In this document: positions 23,436 through 31,247 of the stretch, in pieces
Layout of the letters: each line of letters starts with the position of its first letter
Position numbering within the stretch: the stretch's first letter is position 1
Origin: 2-02-FULL-49-11 sp040757655
GTDB taxonomy: Bacteria > Patescibacteriota > Patescibacteriia > 2-02-FULL-49-11
DNA length: 36,111 bases
Direction of reading: 5' to 3'
Assembly: GCA_040757655.1 (NCBI GenBank)
Contig: JBFLWV010000036.1
Span: 1 to 36,111, forward strand
Notes under the pieces: model-generated
Seen by the model: the letters and a program-made list of their open reading frames with translations, nothing else
Databases searched by the model: none
What the model was told of the DNA's origin: nothing
Made by a program: the position numbers and the translations under genes

Positions 23436-23493
23436 TGTAACGTGACATCCTGTCTGCCGCTCACCCAAGCCGGAGACAAGCTCCGACGCTACA
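23436..23493. repeat. TGTAGCG-type hairpin repeat, copy 2
   Basis: A diverged copy starting TGTAACGTGACATCCTGTC and ending in CGGAGACAAGCTCCGACGCTACA. The right half (CGGAG-ACAAG-CTCCG hairpin plus ACGCTACA) is identical to copy 3. A further fragment GGTCCGACGCTGCAGATTGA lies at about 23560-23580, so the gap between the S41 gene and the lycopene-cyclase-like gene is largely repeat DNA. Confidence 0.65.
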
Positions 23494-23607
23494 GTGAACA
23501 TAATCGATTGCACTTTATCTGCCACCAAAGAAGGAGAGAAAAGCACTTTATTACATGGCAGGTCCGACGCTGCAGATTGAAGACCAGTTAGCCCCCCTTC
23601 TATATTC

Positions 23608-24999
23608 TTATAACGGTGCTTTGAGCACCTTCTTGACCGCATCGATGAGCGGTTGGGAGCTGAAATATTCGTATAATTGCTTTTCCCAGTCCTTATCGTT
23701 GATATTGACCACTGGATCCACGCCCCTGCCTTCAATAGGCTGGTTGTCGTCGCGCAGGGTGAGGCTGTGCACGAGGAACATGGAATATTTCAAAGCGGGA
23801 TCGATTTGGTGTGTCAAGGGAAACACTTTCTCCACAGTTCCCCATCCTTTGGTCTTGGTGCCTACCAGCACCCCTACGTTATACCGCTTGAGCGCAGCCG
23901 CGAGCATTTCCGTGGACGACTGCGCATTTCCGTCAATGAGCACCACGACCTTCTTGTAGCGCACGAGGCTCGGGAGCCATCCGGTCACGGTCTTATACGG
24001 CGTGTAGTCATCCTGATGGAAAAATTCAAACGCATACTGGTTCAGCCCTATAAAAGGGCCTAATAGATATTGCAATAAATCAATGGCGCCTCCAATATTG
24101 CTGCGCAGGTCTAAGATAAGGGAATGCAGCTGGTCGCCCTTATCAAACGCATTTGCCACTTTCACAAACTCATCAACGGTCACTGGCGAAAAGCGCTTGA
24201 TGCGCAGATGAAGCACGTCCGGCCGCACCAGTTCCCCTACCACCGTGGCTTCTGCTCCGGATTGGTTATACGTCTGCCTGGTCTCTTCCTTCTTCAGGGT
24301 ATCGTGGGCGCGGGCAACTTCAGCGAGTTTATCACTCGCCGCTTTCCGCTCTTCCTCTGTTTTTGATGCATCATTGGCTATCGCCGTGAGCGCTTTCGAC
24401 TTTTCTGAATACTGCTTCTCAATCGCCTCTTGCGACGCATCCTTTCCCACTCCCAATGACTGATAGAGGTCGGTGTTGGGATCGATATTTTGCACCATGT
24501 TTTTCAAATTCGCTTCGTCTTTCTCCGTATAGAGGCCGCTCCTGCCAAAAGGTTCGAGGTTCGCAAGTGCGATGACCGCAATCTGCGAGGCAATGTCTTT
24601 TTTCTTATCCCCCTCCGCAGTTGCTATTGCTTCTTCGCACAATTGTATCAATCCCTTTCTGTCAACTGAAGGCAGCGCCAGCGTTTTCCCCGTCACCTTT
24701 TCCGCCGATAACCGAAAGAGCGTAATCAACTCGTCATCCGTCACTTTTTTCCAATAATTCTCCTTAATCTTGTCAAAAATTTCCAGTAAAAATTCGGTGT
24801 ATACACTCTTTTGCGTGTTATCGGTCACGGGTGCGGGTTGCGCGGTTTCCGCGGAAAGTACGGCGGGTTTCGCGTTCCTATTGGTAACATACTCAAATCC
24901 CGCCACGCCTGCGAGTATAGCAAAAGCGCACCCAATGAAGATACCGTTACGACTTAATTTAGACCGTAAAAAATGAAGCATTCCAATGATTGTTATCAT
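23608..24999 (-). CDS. S41-family peptidase with an embedded J-like domain
   Basis: A 463-residue membrane-anchored protein. A hydrophobic anchor (about 18-34) is followed by a helical N-terminal domain (about 60-165). Next comes a J-domain-like segment (about 176-248): TDLYQSLGVGKDASQEAIEKQYSEK and EEETRQTYNQSG-type ends. The S41 core follows (about 255-425). The J-like part lies where C-terminal processing peptidases normally have a PDZ domain. It lacks HPD (the aligned residues read TAI), so it cannot be a normal DnaK-stimulating J-domain. The serine region is IDGNAQSSTEMLAAALKRY. The usual lysine of T-x-G-K-G is Trp here (TKGWGTVEKVFPL). Extracytoplasmic proteolysis or peptide binding is inferred. 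Confidence 0.85.
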   Translation of the reverse strand: MITIIGMLHFLRSKLSRNGIFIGCAFAILAGVAGFEYVTNRNAKPAVLSAETAQPAPVTDNTQKSVYTEFLLEIFDKIKENYWKKVTDDELITLFRLSAEKVTGKTLALPSVDRKGLIQLCEEAIATAEGDKKKDIASQIAVIALANLEPFGRSGLYTEKDEANLKNMVQNIDPNTDLYQSLGVGKDASQEAIEKQYSEKSKALTAIANDASKTEEERKAASDKLAEVARAHDTLKKEETRQTYNQSGAEATVVGELVRPDVLHLRIKRFSPVTVDEFVKVANAFDKGDQLHSLILDLRSNIGGAIDLLQYLLGPFIGLNQYAFEFFHQDDYTPYKTVTGWLPSLVRYKKVVVLIDGNAQSSTEMLAAALKRYNVGVLVGTKTKGWGTVEKVFPLTHQIDPALKYSMFLVHSLTLRDDNQPIEGRGVDPVVNINDKDWEKQLYEYFSSQPLIDAVKKVLKAPL

Positions 25000-25074
25000 A
25001 CCTAATGGTTATATCAATATATTCTAAATTCTAACTTCCAACTTCTCAATTAAGCCTGCGGGCACCAAAATCAT

Positions 25075-25130
25075 TGTAGCGTGGCAGCTTGCCTGCCACC
25101 CACTTGTCGGAGACAAGCTCCGACGCTACA
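25075..25130. repeat. TGTAGCG-type hairpin repeat, copy 3
   Basis: A 56-bp unit: TGTAGCGTGGCAGCTTGCCTGCCAC, then CGGAGACAAGCTCCGACGCTACA. Two hairpins lie side by side (GTGGCAG/CTGCCAC and GTCGGAG/CTCCGAC), and TGTAGCGT and ACGCTACA form the inverted ends. Just upstream (25020-25045) lies TTCTAAATTCTAACTTCC, similar to the A/T-rich arm of the RNase P P19 insert. Confidence 0.7.
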
Positions 25131-25170
25131 GATTGAAATTCCTATACAATAAATTCTATTTCTAACCTTT

Positions 25171-25539
25171 TCACTCCAGCTCCACCGATTTGCACTCTCC
25201 GCGGAAGAATTTCCACTCATCACACTCCGTGCCATCGGAAAATTTGCACAACCCCCGCTCGCCGCCTTCTGCATCCTTCGTGATTTCCAGCGTCCCTCCA
25301 TGCTCAAGACAATACACTGCTGCGGGATTTGCCATACCTGCGTAATCAGGCTGCTCTCCCTGCGATTCTGATGAGGATGCCGACGTATTTCCTTGAGGCA
25401 CGTCTCGCGCTTTTTGTTCTCTTGATGGAGAAGGAGAAGGTAGAAAGGTGGATTCATTCTTTTTCACCAGTGAACAACCAGACATGATCAGAAGGGGTCC
25501 AAGGATGAATGTGAGAGAGAAGAGAACTTTGTTGAACAT
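25171..25539 (-). CDS. DUF333-type lipoprotein
   Basis: A 122-residue exported lipoprotein. The signal peptide (about 1-20) ends in the lipobox LIMSGC. A Ser/Pro/Gln-rich linker (about 25-65) leads to the DUF333 domain: ANPAAVYCLEHGGTLEI, GERGLCKFSDGTECDEWKFFRGEC. Four conserved cysteines may form two disulfides. DUF333 occurs in small secreted proteins once called hemolysin-like; the function is not known. Confidence 0.88.
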   Translation of the reverse strand: MFNKVLFSLTFILGPLLIMSGCSLVKKNESTFLPSPSPSREQKARDVPQGNTSASSSESQGEQPDYAGMANPAAVYCLEHGGTLEITKDAEGGERGLCKFSDGTECDEWKFFRGECKSVELE

Positions 25540-25587
25540 ACGGATATGAAAATATATATCTTTAGTATACCATAACTATAACCCTTA

Positions 25588-25636
25588 TTGTATATTCCTA
25601 TAACTATGTTACACTATTCTACAGTTCACATGAACT
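25588..25636 (+). promoter_or_regulatory. Promoter and operator-like palindrome of the tyrosine phenol-lyase gene
   Basis: TTGTAT (25588-25593), a 16-bp spacer and TACACT (25610-25615) form a plausible promoter. Directly downstream is the inverted repeat AGTTCA-CA-TGAACT (25623-25636), overlapping the expected transcription start and followed by CTTTTTATTTT. It could be a repressor site or a short attenuator hairpin. No Shine-Dalgarno site precedes the ATG. Confidence 0.5.
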
Positions 25637-25658
25637 CTTTTTATTTTAATTATTCCTC

Positions 25659-27071
25659 ATGGCACAGAATATGCCTCCAAAACACAAACTCATTCTCCCT
25701 GAACCGTATAAAATCAAGATGGTCGAGCCTATTAGGCTCATCTCTTTGCAAGAAAGAGAAAAAGCCGTCAGAACGGCGGGTTACAATACCTTCCTCTTGC
25801 TCTCCCGCGACGTATTTATCGACCTCTTAACCGACAGCGGCACCAACGCCATGAGTGAACAGCAATGGAGCCGTCTCATGCTCGGCGATGAAGCGTATGC
25901 GGGCGCTGACAGTTTCTATGAATTGGAACATGCGATGCGTGAGGTCTATGGCTTTCAGCGCCTCGTACCTGTCCATCAAGGCAGGGGCGGCGAGCACTTG
26001 CTGTGCCGCACCCTCATAACACCTGGACAGTATGTGCTCAAGAACATGTACTTTACCACGACGCGCCAGCACATCGAACTCGCGGGCGGCGTCTTCATCG
26101 ATGTCATCACGCCTGAAGCACATGACGCACAAACCAATTTCCCTTTCAAAGGCAATGTCGATTTGGAAAAAGCAGAACAGGTGATTAAAGAAAAGGGAGC
26201 AAAAAACATTGCCTTTTTCTGGATTGAAACCAGCGTCAATATGGCGGGCGGTCAGCCCATTTCCATGGCCAACTTAAAAGGGTTGCGACGGCTTGCCAAT
26301 AAATACCATATTCCTCTTTACTACGACGCCACCCGTGCTACGGAAAACGCGTACTTCATCAAAACGCGCGAGCCGGGATATCAAAATAAATTAATTAAAG
26401 ACATTTTTAAAGAGATGATGTCATACGCGGACGGCTGCACCATGAGTTCAAAGAAGGACAACCTCGTGAACATCGGCGGCTTTATCGCGACCAATAATCC
26501 CACGACTTTCCGGAAACTCAAAGAGCTAGTGGTGGTGTATGAGGGTTTGCATACGTATGGCGGTATGTCAGGACGCGATATGGAAGCAGTGGCGCAGGGT
26601 ATGCGGGAAATGGTGGATGATGCCCACATTGCGTTCCGCGTGGAGCAGGTTCAACGCTTCGGCAATTTATTTGTGAAAGCACATATCCCCATCGTGCGCC
26701 CCATTGGCGGCCACGCCGTGGTGCTCGACGCCCGAGGCATCCTTCCCCATCTTGACCAGGAGCGTTTCCCGGCGCAAGCGCTCGCCGCTGCAATCTACGC
26801 TCACTCTGGAGTGAGGGTTATGGAGCGCGGTATTGTGTCCGCGGGGCGCGACCCTCTGACGGGTAAAAACCGGAAACCGCATCTCGAAACCGTGCGCCTC
26901 ACGATCCCCCGCCGCGTCTACACCGACAGCCACCTCACCTACGCAGCAGAGTCAATCATTGACCTGATACAAAACCATACAAAACAACCGCTCCTGCAGC
27001 GCGGCCTCTCCTTCGCCTATGAACCCGACACCCTCCGCTTCTTCCAAGCAAGGTTCAAAATCGCCCAATAA
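25659..27071 (+). CDS. tpl: Tyrosine phenol-lyase (beta-eliminating lyase)
   Basis: A 470-residue PLP enzyme of the tryptophanase/tyrosine phenol-lyase family, full length. TPL-type features are GDEAYAG (Tyr80, the TPL Tyr71 position), VHQGRG (Arg109), MYFTTTR (TPL Thr124 region), and the PLP lysine in TMSSKKDNLVNIGGF (Lys266). VMERGIVSAGR has Arg390 at the TPL Arg381 position, where tryptophanase has a hydrophobic residue; LRFFQARF holds the C-terminal phenylalanines. It should split tyrosine to phenol, pyruvate and ammonia, or run in reverse. It is one of very few plus-strand genes here and converges on queH. Its presence in a reduced-type genome suggests acquisition by transfer. Confidence 0.9.
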   Translation: MAQNMPPKHKLILPEPYKIKMVEPIRLISLQEREKAVRTAGYNTFLLLSRDVFIDLLTDSGTNAMSEQQWSRLMLGDEAYAGADSFYELEHAMREVYGFQRLVPVHQGRGGEHLLCRTLITPGQYVLKNMYFTTTRQHIELAGGVFIDVITPEAHDAQTNFPFKGNVDLEKAEQVIKEKGAKNIAFFWIETSVNMAGGQPISMANLKGLRRLANKYHIPLYYDATRATENAYFIKTREPGYQNKLIKDIFKEMMSYADGCTMSSKKDNLVNIGGFIATNNPTTFRKLKELVVVYEGLHTYGGMSGRDMEAVAQGMREMVDDAHIAFRVEQVQRFGNLFVKAHIPIVRPIGGHAVVLDARGILPHLDQERFPAQALAAAIYAHSGVRVMERGIVSAGRDPLTGKNRKPHLETVRLTIPRRVYTDSHLTYAAESIIDLIQNHTKQPLLQRGLSFAYEPDTLRFFQARFKIAQ

Positions 27072-27087
27072 TACTTTCCCTCGGTTT

Positions 27088-27639
27088 CTAAGACTTTTTC
27101 CTCATACTGAACTCACACCCGCAATACGTCTGGCGGTAGAATTGGTGTGCGCGAGAAATCTCACATGACTTCTTGAATCCGTCATGGAGCTTCCAGTCTT
27201 CCGCCAAGAACTGAACCCCTGCTTCTCTTCCCACTGCTGCGCCGATCTCATTGATAACTGATGAATCCTTATGCGGAGAAATAGAAAGCGTGGTGCCAAA
27301 CCACTGACAGCCTTCTTTTTTTGCCATTTCTGCGGTCTTCAAAAGTCTTAAGCGGTAACATGCGCGGCAGCGCGCGCCTCCTTCTGGCTCGCGCTCCAAA
27401 CCCTTTACTGCTCCCAGCCACCCTCTGTGGTCATACTCGCCCTCTATCATCTCAATGCCAGTCTCTGCACAATACCGCACTGACTCGTCTCTGCGCCGTA
27501 CATATTCCTCGCACGGATATACATTCGGATTACAATAATACACGGCCACCTCAAACCCGCGCTTTTTAAGTTCTTCAATCACATACGCCCCGCACGGCGC
27601 GCAGCAGGCATGGAGGAGAATTTTAGTAATACAAATCAT
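27088..27639 (-). CDS. queH: Epoxyqueuosine reductase QueH
   Basis: A 183-residue QueH (former DUF208), the non-cobalamin enzyme for the last step of queuosine synthesis. Iron-sulfur and metal-binding cysteines lie in ILLHACCAPCGAYV, CRACYRLRL and YRQTYCGCEFS. TTLSISPHKDSSVINEIG is the family's central signature. I start at MICITKILLHACCAPC (27639); the frame upstream to 27681 adds 14 residues that are not family-like and run into a repeat. Together with the YhhQ-type transporter it supports queuosine formation from imported precursor. Confidence 0.92.
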   Translation of the reverse strand: MICITKILLHACCAPCGAYVIEELKKRGFEVAVYYCNPNVYPCEEYVRRRDESVRYCAETGIEMIEGEYDHRGWLGAVKGLEREPEGGARCRACYRLRLLKTAEMAKKEGCQWFGTTLSISPHKDSSVINEIGAAVGREAGVQFLAEDWKLHDGFKKSCEISRAHQFYRQTYCGCEFSMRKKS

Positions 27640-27667
27640 ACATATGAAACTGCTCCTTGTCCGATAT

Positions 27668-27832
27668 AGTATGACGGCCAAGGGGTGGCTCTTTTTGCAG
27701 CGAGGACTGTATGAGGCAGGACCGATACGCGAGGGTTAGTTGGGATCGAGGCGTATCGGGACGGCCCCGACACGTAGTGTCGGGGGGCGAGTTCCGCAGC
27801 AAAAAAAGAGATGCCCTTGGCCGTGGTGATGA
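27668..27832. repeat. About 165-bp three-hairpin repeat, copy 1
   Basis: The outer stem is GGCCAAGGG...CTCTTTTTGC with GCAAAAAAAGAG...CCCTTGGCC. Inside are hairpin CCGATACGC/GCGTATCGG and hairpin CCCCGACAC-GTA-GTGTCGGGG, giving a three-way-junction shape. AGTATGAC borders the left side, as in copy 2. It lies upstream of queH. Confidence 0.8.
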
Positions 27833-27855
27833 AGAGTCAGTGAGTTATTTACATA

Positions 27856-28536
27856 TCATTCCCTAAATAAAAAATAGCGGCGAAACGTAGCGTGCACGCT
27901 ATGGGAAACCCCTGCGAAAAATAATGTCATGCCTATAAGCTCCACTATTTCCTCTCCGATGATGCTTGCGAAATAGGGGGAGAAATTACCGTTGCGCAGA
28001 CCCGCAGGATACATGATCCTTCCCCCGATAAGCTCGATACCCAGTGCACAAATAAAAAAGAGTATACCTGTGAGAATGAATGCGGCGGCGGTGCGCTGCT
28101 CCCGCCAAATTGAAACGATAAACCACACATACACGACCAACGCAATCACAATAAGCGGCGCGTAGTACTGCATCCAGCGGAATGAAGCCCCCGGCACATT
28201 GGTGACTCCTAAGAGATTATTCACCACAAACCCCACGCGCTCATGCAGCGCCATCATCTCATCCAATCCAAGATACAAAGAAATTGCAGCCACCAGCAGC
28301 CATACGATTGATTTCCCCTTCCCCTCACCTGCACGGCGGAGGATAAGGAACTGTGCTGCAGCAAGCGCCGCGATACCAAACAACTTCAGTCCCGCATACG
28401 CAGAGTTCAAATTCTGTTCACCGTCAAGATTGAAGAATCCATACAGGTCCTTAAAGAAAAAATGTGCTAAAATGACTACTACATCAAACCCTAAGAGAAA
28501 AAACAGAAGCTGGTTCTTTCTAAAAATTCTAAACAT
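27856..28536 (-). CDS. Multipass membrane protein with DE-x4-HE motif
   Basis: A 226-residue protein with about six helices. I do not recognise a named family. In one helix region it has GLDEMMALHERVG (Asp92, Glu93, His98, Glu99) and near the C-terminus GEEIVELIGMTLFFAG (Glu195, Glu196, Glu199). The same two motifs, in the same order, appear in the larger membrane protein encoded at 28764. Clustered Asp/Glu/His inside helices could bind metal, but that is inference. The gene is isolated between two copies of the long hairpin repeat. Confidence 0.7.
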   Translation of the reverse strand: MFRIFRKNQLLFFLLGFDVVVILAHFFFKDLYGFFNLDGEQNLNSAYAGLKLFGIAALAAAQFLILRRAGEGKGKSIVWLLVAAISLYLGLDEMMALHERVGFVVNNLLGVTNVPGASFRWMQYYAPLIVIALVVYVWFIVSIWREQRTAAAFILTGILFFICALGIELIGGRIMYPAGLRNGNFSPYFASIIGEEIVELIGMTLFFAGVSHSVHATFRRYFLFRE

Positions 28537-28580
28537 ACATTGAGGATGGGTGACTGCTCACTGACGCTGTTGTCTTGGAG

Positions 28581-28747
28581 AGTATGACAGCCAAGGGTTG
28601 GCTCTTTTCGCAATGAGGACTGTGTGAGGCAGTCCCGATACGCCAGAGTTAATTGGGATTGGGGCGTATCGGGAAGGCCCCGACACTACGTGTCGGGGGC
28701 CGAGTTCCGCAATAAGAAAAGAGCCAACCTTGGCCAGAGGTGTATGA
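28581..28747. repeat. About 165-bp three-hairpin repeat, copy 2
   Basis: Same architecture as copy 1. The outer stem is about 19 bp with one bulge: GCCAAGGGTTGGCTCTTTT with AAAAGAGCCAACCTTGGC. Stem changes relative to copy 1 occur on both strands. The inner hairpins are CCCGATACGCC/GGCGTATCGGG and CCCCGACAC-TAC-GTGTCGGGG. It lies between the two DE-x4-HE membrane protein genes. Confidence 0.8.
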
Positions 28748-28763
28748 ATGGTGAGTAAAGCAG

Positions 28764-30863
28764 TTATCTGTGCATATCTGCGTATAAGGGAATCTTCCAC
28801 AAATAACTCGGCATGAAGCTCGCGCTCCCATACGCATCCGCACTCACCACAAATACCTCTCCCTCTGCATTTGTCGCCACTCCCTGCACATCCCGAAAAA
28901 GCGGCCGGAAACGCAACGAGCGCTGCATAGAACCATCAGCATAAAATACCACCACTTCGCCCCGCCCATTGTCCGTGACAAACACCTCGCCTTCCTTGGT
29001 GATAAAAAGATCTTCGGGCGCTTTCAACGGTACCGTCGTATGCCACACCTCCAGCGGTTCCCCAAAATGATACATAAAAATAACACCGGTAACGTCGTCA
29101 CTCACTAACCACGCATTCAATTGATGATGGTACGCGATCCCTTCTGGCGCTTGCCAAAAACGATGGCTGGGGCGGTATTCTTCTAATACCTTGGAACGAA
29201 TATCAAAACGACTCACGGTTTTCCTTCCTTCATCAAGAATCGCAAGCGTTCCTTCGCGCCAGGCTATCCCTTCGGGATTCACCAATCCTTGCGATCGGTC
29301 AGCAAGCGCGCGCAAGCCCGCGCCTTCCTCATAATACCATACCTTCCCGTCTGCCGCGCTGCTGATGCAGATTCCCGGCGGACAGGCAGACAGACTGTCA
29401 ATGTCACGCAATTTCCTGTCAGGATCAGGCAGTCTTTTTACGATCCCCTCTTGAAACACAAATACACCGGGGCCAGAAACGCTTCCGGCGCGCGACGGCT
29501 CTGATTCATTTGCAAGCATGATGCCAAAGGCAGCGCTAAAATCAAGGTCATCGCTGTGAAACAAACCGTCCTCCGCGGTTGCCACACTGACCACTGCTTC
29601 TCCTGACTCGAGCGGTGAATTACTATTTTTCTTCGGAAAAAATACAGGTGATATTAGAAATGCGACCACCACACTGCTTACGACAAAAGAGAGATAATCC
29701 TTTACCAATACGGTATGTACGCGCTCACTGGATGCAACACAGAAAGCGAGGGGATCGCGATTTTTGAGGGCTCTTAGCGTCCCGCGTAAGAATCGCGGCC
29801 CGAAAAAATCGTCGATCCCCGAGCGTATGGTCGTAGGGGAAAGGCTCATGGATTTCAATTTCCAAATGCCTGCACTCGCAAACAGTACCGCGGAAAAATA
29901 TTCAAACACTTCCTCCAAACCATTTAGGAGCCGTTTTGGCTCATACAGGATATACCACGCATCAGAGAAAGAATACCCGCGGCTCGCCAAGGAGGCACCC
30001 CATTTTTTTAACAATCCAAATACCACGCCGTCAACCGTGTCAAAGAACGTGGCAAGACCAAACAGGAGTATGCCAAAAAAACAAGTTTGGAGAAAGAAAT
30101 TCATCCCGTTACCCCAGAAACTGTGGGTGTCAACCCGCGGAGGAAGCAGTGTATTGTGTGGTAGTGCCAGACACCGTGGGCTACCATGAGCGGTAACGGG
30201 ATTCATTCTCTCCTCTGACGAATCTATAATCACCGGCGCCATCCAGAGAAGGGCCGTAACTCCTGCCACGAAATATGCGACCGTGACGAGGTCGGTCGTT
30301 ATATGAGCCAGGGAAAATAGTTTTTCCAAAACGTAGCCTATCTTCTCGTGAAACTCTCCAACCTCATCAAACCCCGCAAATACCATTGCCGCGCCCAAGA
30401 TCAGATACACCAACTCGCGTTTTTTGGGCCATGCCTCGCCATGGTTATAACGGCGCGCAATAAGGAAAAATACCGCGCCGCTTATGATGAGGGCGAGGGC
30501 AGAAGGGTACCGTATCCACGACATCTCTTCTACCAAAGAATGCCGCGTGTCCAGAAGAAATACCAGCATCAATGGCACCCACGCGAATCCAAGGGCGATG
30601 CCTACCACCTTGTGCCTCGACAACCGCTTCCATGCAATGAATACTCCATAACCTGCCAGCAACAGCGTGACCATACCGCCCACATACATGCGCATGTGCG
30701 CTTCATAAGGAAGGCTGCGGCTAAAAAAGCGCTCCACCACATATAAAAGCGGCGGGAAAAAATGCGCCGCCCATACCCCGCTTAAAAAGAGCGCGCCCAT
30801 GAAAAGCGCGAACGCGCCCATGGCAGGCAACAAGGATTTTAATTTTACCAAATCTTTACGCAT
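28764..30863 (-). CDS. Membrane protein fused to an extracytoplasmic beta-propeller
   Basis: A 699-residue protein. The first 410 residues hold about nine helices and repeat the motif pair of the 226-residue neighbour: AGFDEVGEFHEKIG (165-177) and GLEEVFEYFSAVLFASAG (315-332). The C-terminal part (about 460-699) is an NHL/SMP-30-like propeller with repeated blades (NPEGIAWREGTLAILDEG, APEGIAYHHQLNAWLVSDD, APEDLFITKEGEVFVTDNG, DVQGVATNAEGEVFVVSAD). Residues 222-255 are an in-frame mobile-element insertion in a loop between helices. The gene stands alone. A sensor or enzyme with an outside binding head is possible; no function is established. Confidence 0.75.
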   Translation of the reverse strand: MRKDLVKLKSLLPAMGAFALFMGALFLSGVWAAHFFPPLLYVVERFFSRSLPYEAHMRMYVGGMVTLLLAGYGVFIAWKRLSRHKVVGIALGFAWVPLMLVFLLDTRHSLVEEMSWIRYPSALALIISGAVFFLIARRYNHGEAWPKKRELVYLILGAAMVFAGFDEVGEFHEKIGYVLEKLFSLAHITTDLVTVAYFVAGVTALLWMAPVIIDSSEERMNPVTAHGSPRCLALPHNTLLPPRVDTHSFWGNGMNFFLQTCFFGILLFGLATFFDTVDGVVFGLLKKWGASLASRGYSFSDAWYILYEPKRLLNGLEEVFEYFSAVLFASAGIWKLKSMSLSPTTIRSGIDDFFGPRFLRGTLRALKNRDPLAFCVASSERVHTVLVKDYLSFVVSSVVVAFLISPVFFPKKNSNSPLESGEAVVSVATAEDGLFHSDDLDFSAAFGIMLANESEPSRAGSVSGPGVFVFQEGIVKRLPDPDRKLRDIDSLSACPPGICISSAADGKVWYYEEGAGLRALADRSQGLVNPEGIAWREGTLAILDEGRKTVSRFDIRSKVLEEYRPSHRFWQAPEGIAYHHQLNAWLVSDDVTGVIFMYHFGEPLEVWHTTVPLKAPEDLFITKEGEVFVTDNGRGEVVVFYADGSMQRSLRFRPLFRDVQGVATNAEGEVFVVSADAYGSASFMPSYLWKIPLYADMHR
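30105..30200. mobile_element. 96-bp MITE inserted in frame in the membrane-propeller gene
   Basis: Inverted ends CCCGTTACC (30105-30113) and GGTAACGGG (30192-30200), flanked by the direct repeat ATTCAT (30099-30104 and 30201-30206). Element plus one duplication is 102 bp, exactly 34 codons, and no stop occurs. At protein level the duplicated Met-Asn brackets the insert; removal gives SSEERMNFFLQT. The ends differ from the TTACGCA-type MITEs, so this is another family. Confidence 0.85.
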
Positions 30864-31247
30864 CGTAATCTATTTACTACACAACGCCAGATAAGTCTTT
30901 GGTATTCGTATCATTCAACTACAATAATCGTATCATATTGATACGAACATAGTAAAAACTGAATACGACCAAATAAACGAGGTCGGCTCAATTCCCTCCA
31001 TTTGAGCCGACCTGTTGCACTTTTTAGAGAAGGGGAGCTGCCTCCCTAGAGTATCAGCAGAAAAACCGGAAGAACCATACGCAGATATCAAGTTTGTAGT
31101 AATGAGTCGAATGAAGAATGCATGTACTTGCATCGCGCAATTCTGCTTTTGCCCTTCGCAAGAAGCAACCAATTCTCATAGACGATGGACCACACGAAGA
31201 CAGGCAGTGTAAGTGCTATCTTCTTCGCATGTGACATACATGTATGT
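30864..31247. other. 384-bp intergenic region with strong hairpins
   Basis: No credible gene. Two structures stand out. One is a perfect 12-bp stem AGGTCGGCTCAA / TTGAGCCGACCT at 30980-30991 and 31002-31013, followed on the plus strand by TTGCACTTTTT. The other is TTCGTATCA / TGATACGAA at 30905-30913 and 30939-30947, with CGTATCA-TAT-TGATACG inside. Short open frames at 30933-31212 have no family likeness. The first hairpin could end transcription from either side. Confidence 0.5.

Noticed and set aside
25659..27071. Tryptophanase (tnaA)
   Set aside because: The specificity positions, especially MERG with Arg390 and the VNIGGF context after the PLP lysine, match tyrosine phenol-lyase better.
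30105..30200. Frameshift or pseudogene in the 699-residue membrane protein
   Set aside because: The element plus duplication is 102 bp, a multiple of three, and the frame continues into an intact propeller.
30933..31172. tRNA-like signal (translated MEGIEPTS, typical of antisense tRNA)
   Set aside because: Only a 12-bp hairpin with CTCAATTCCC can be found; no acceptor stem, D-arm or anticodon arm fits.
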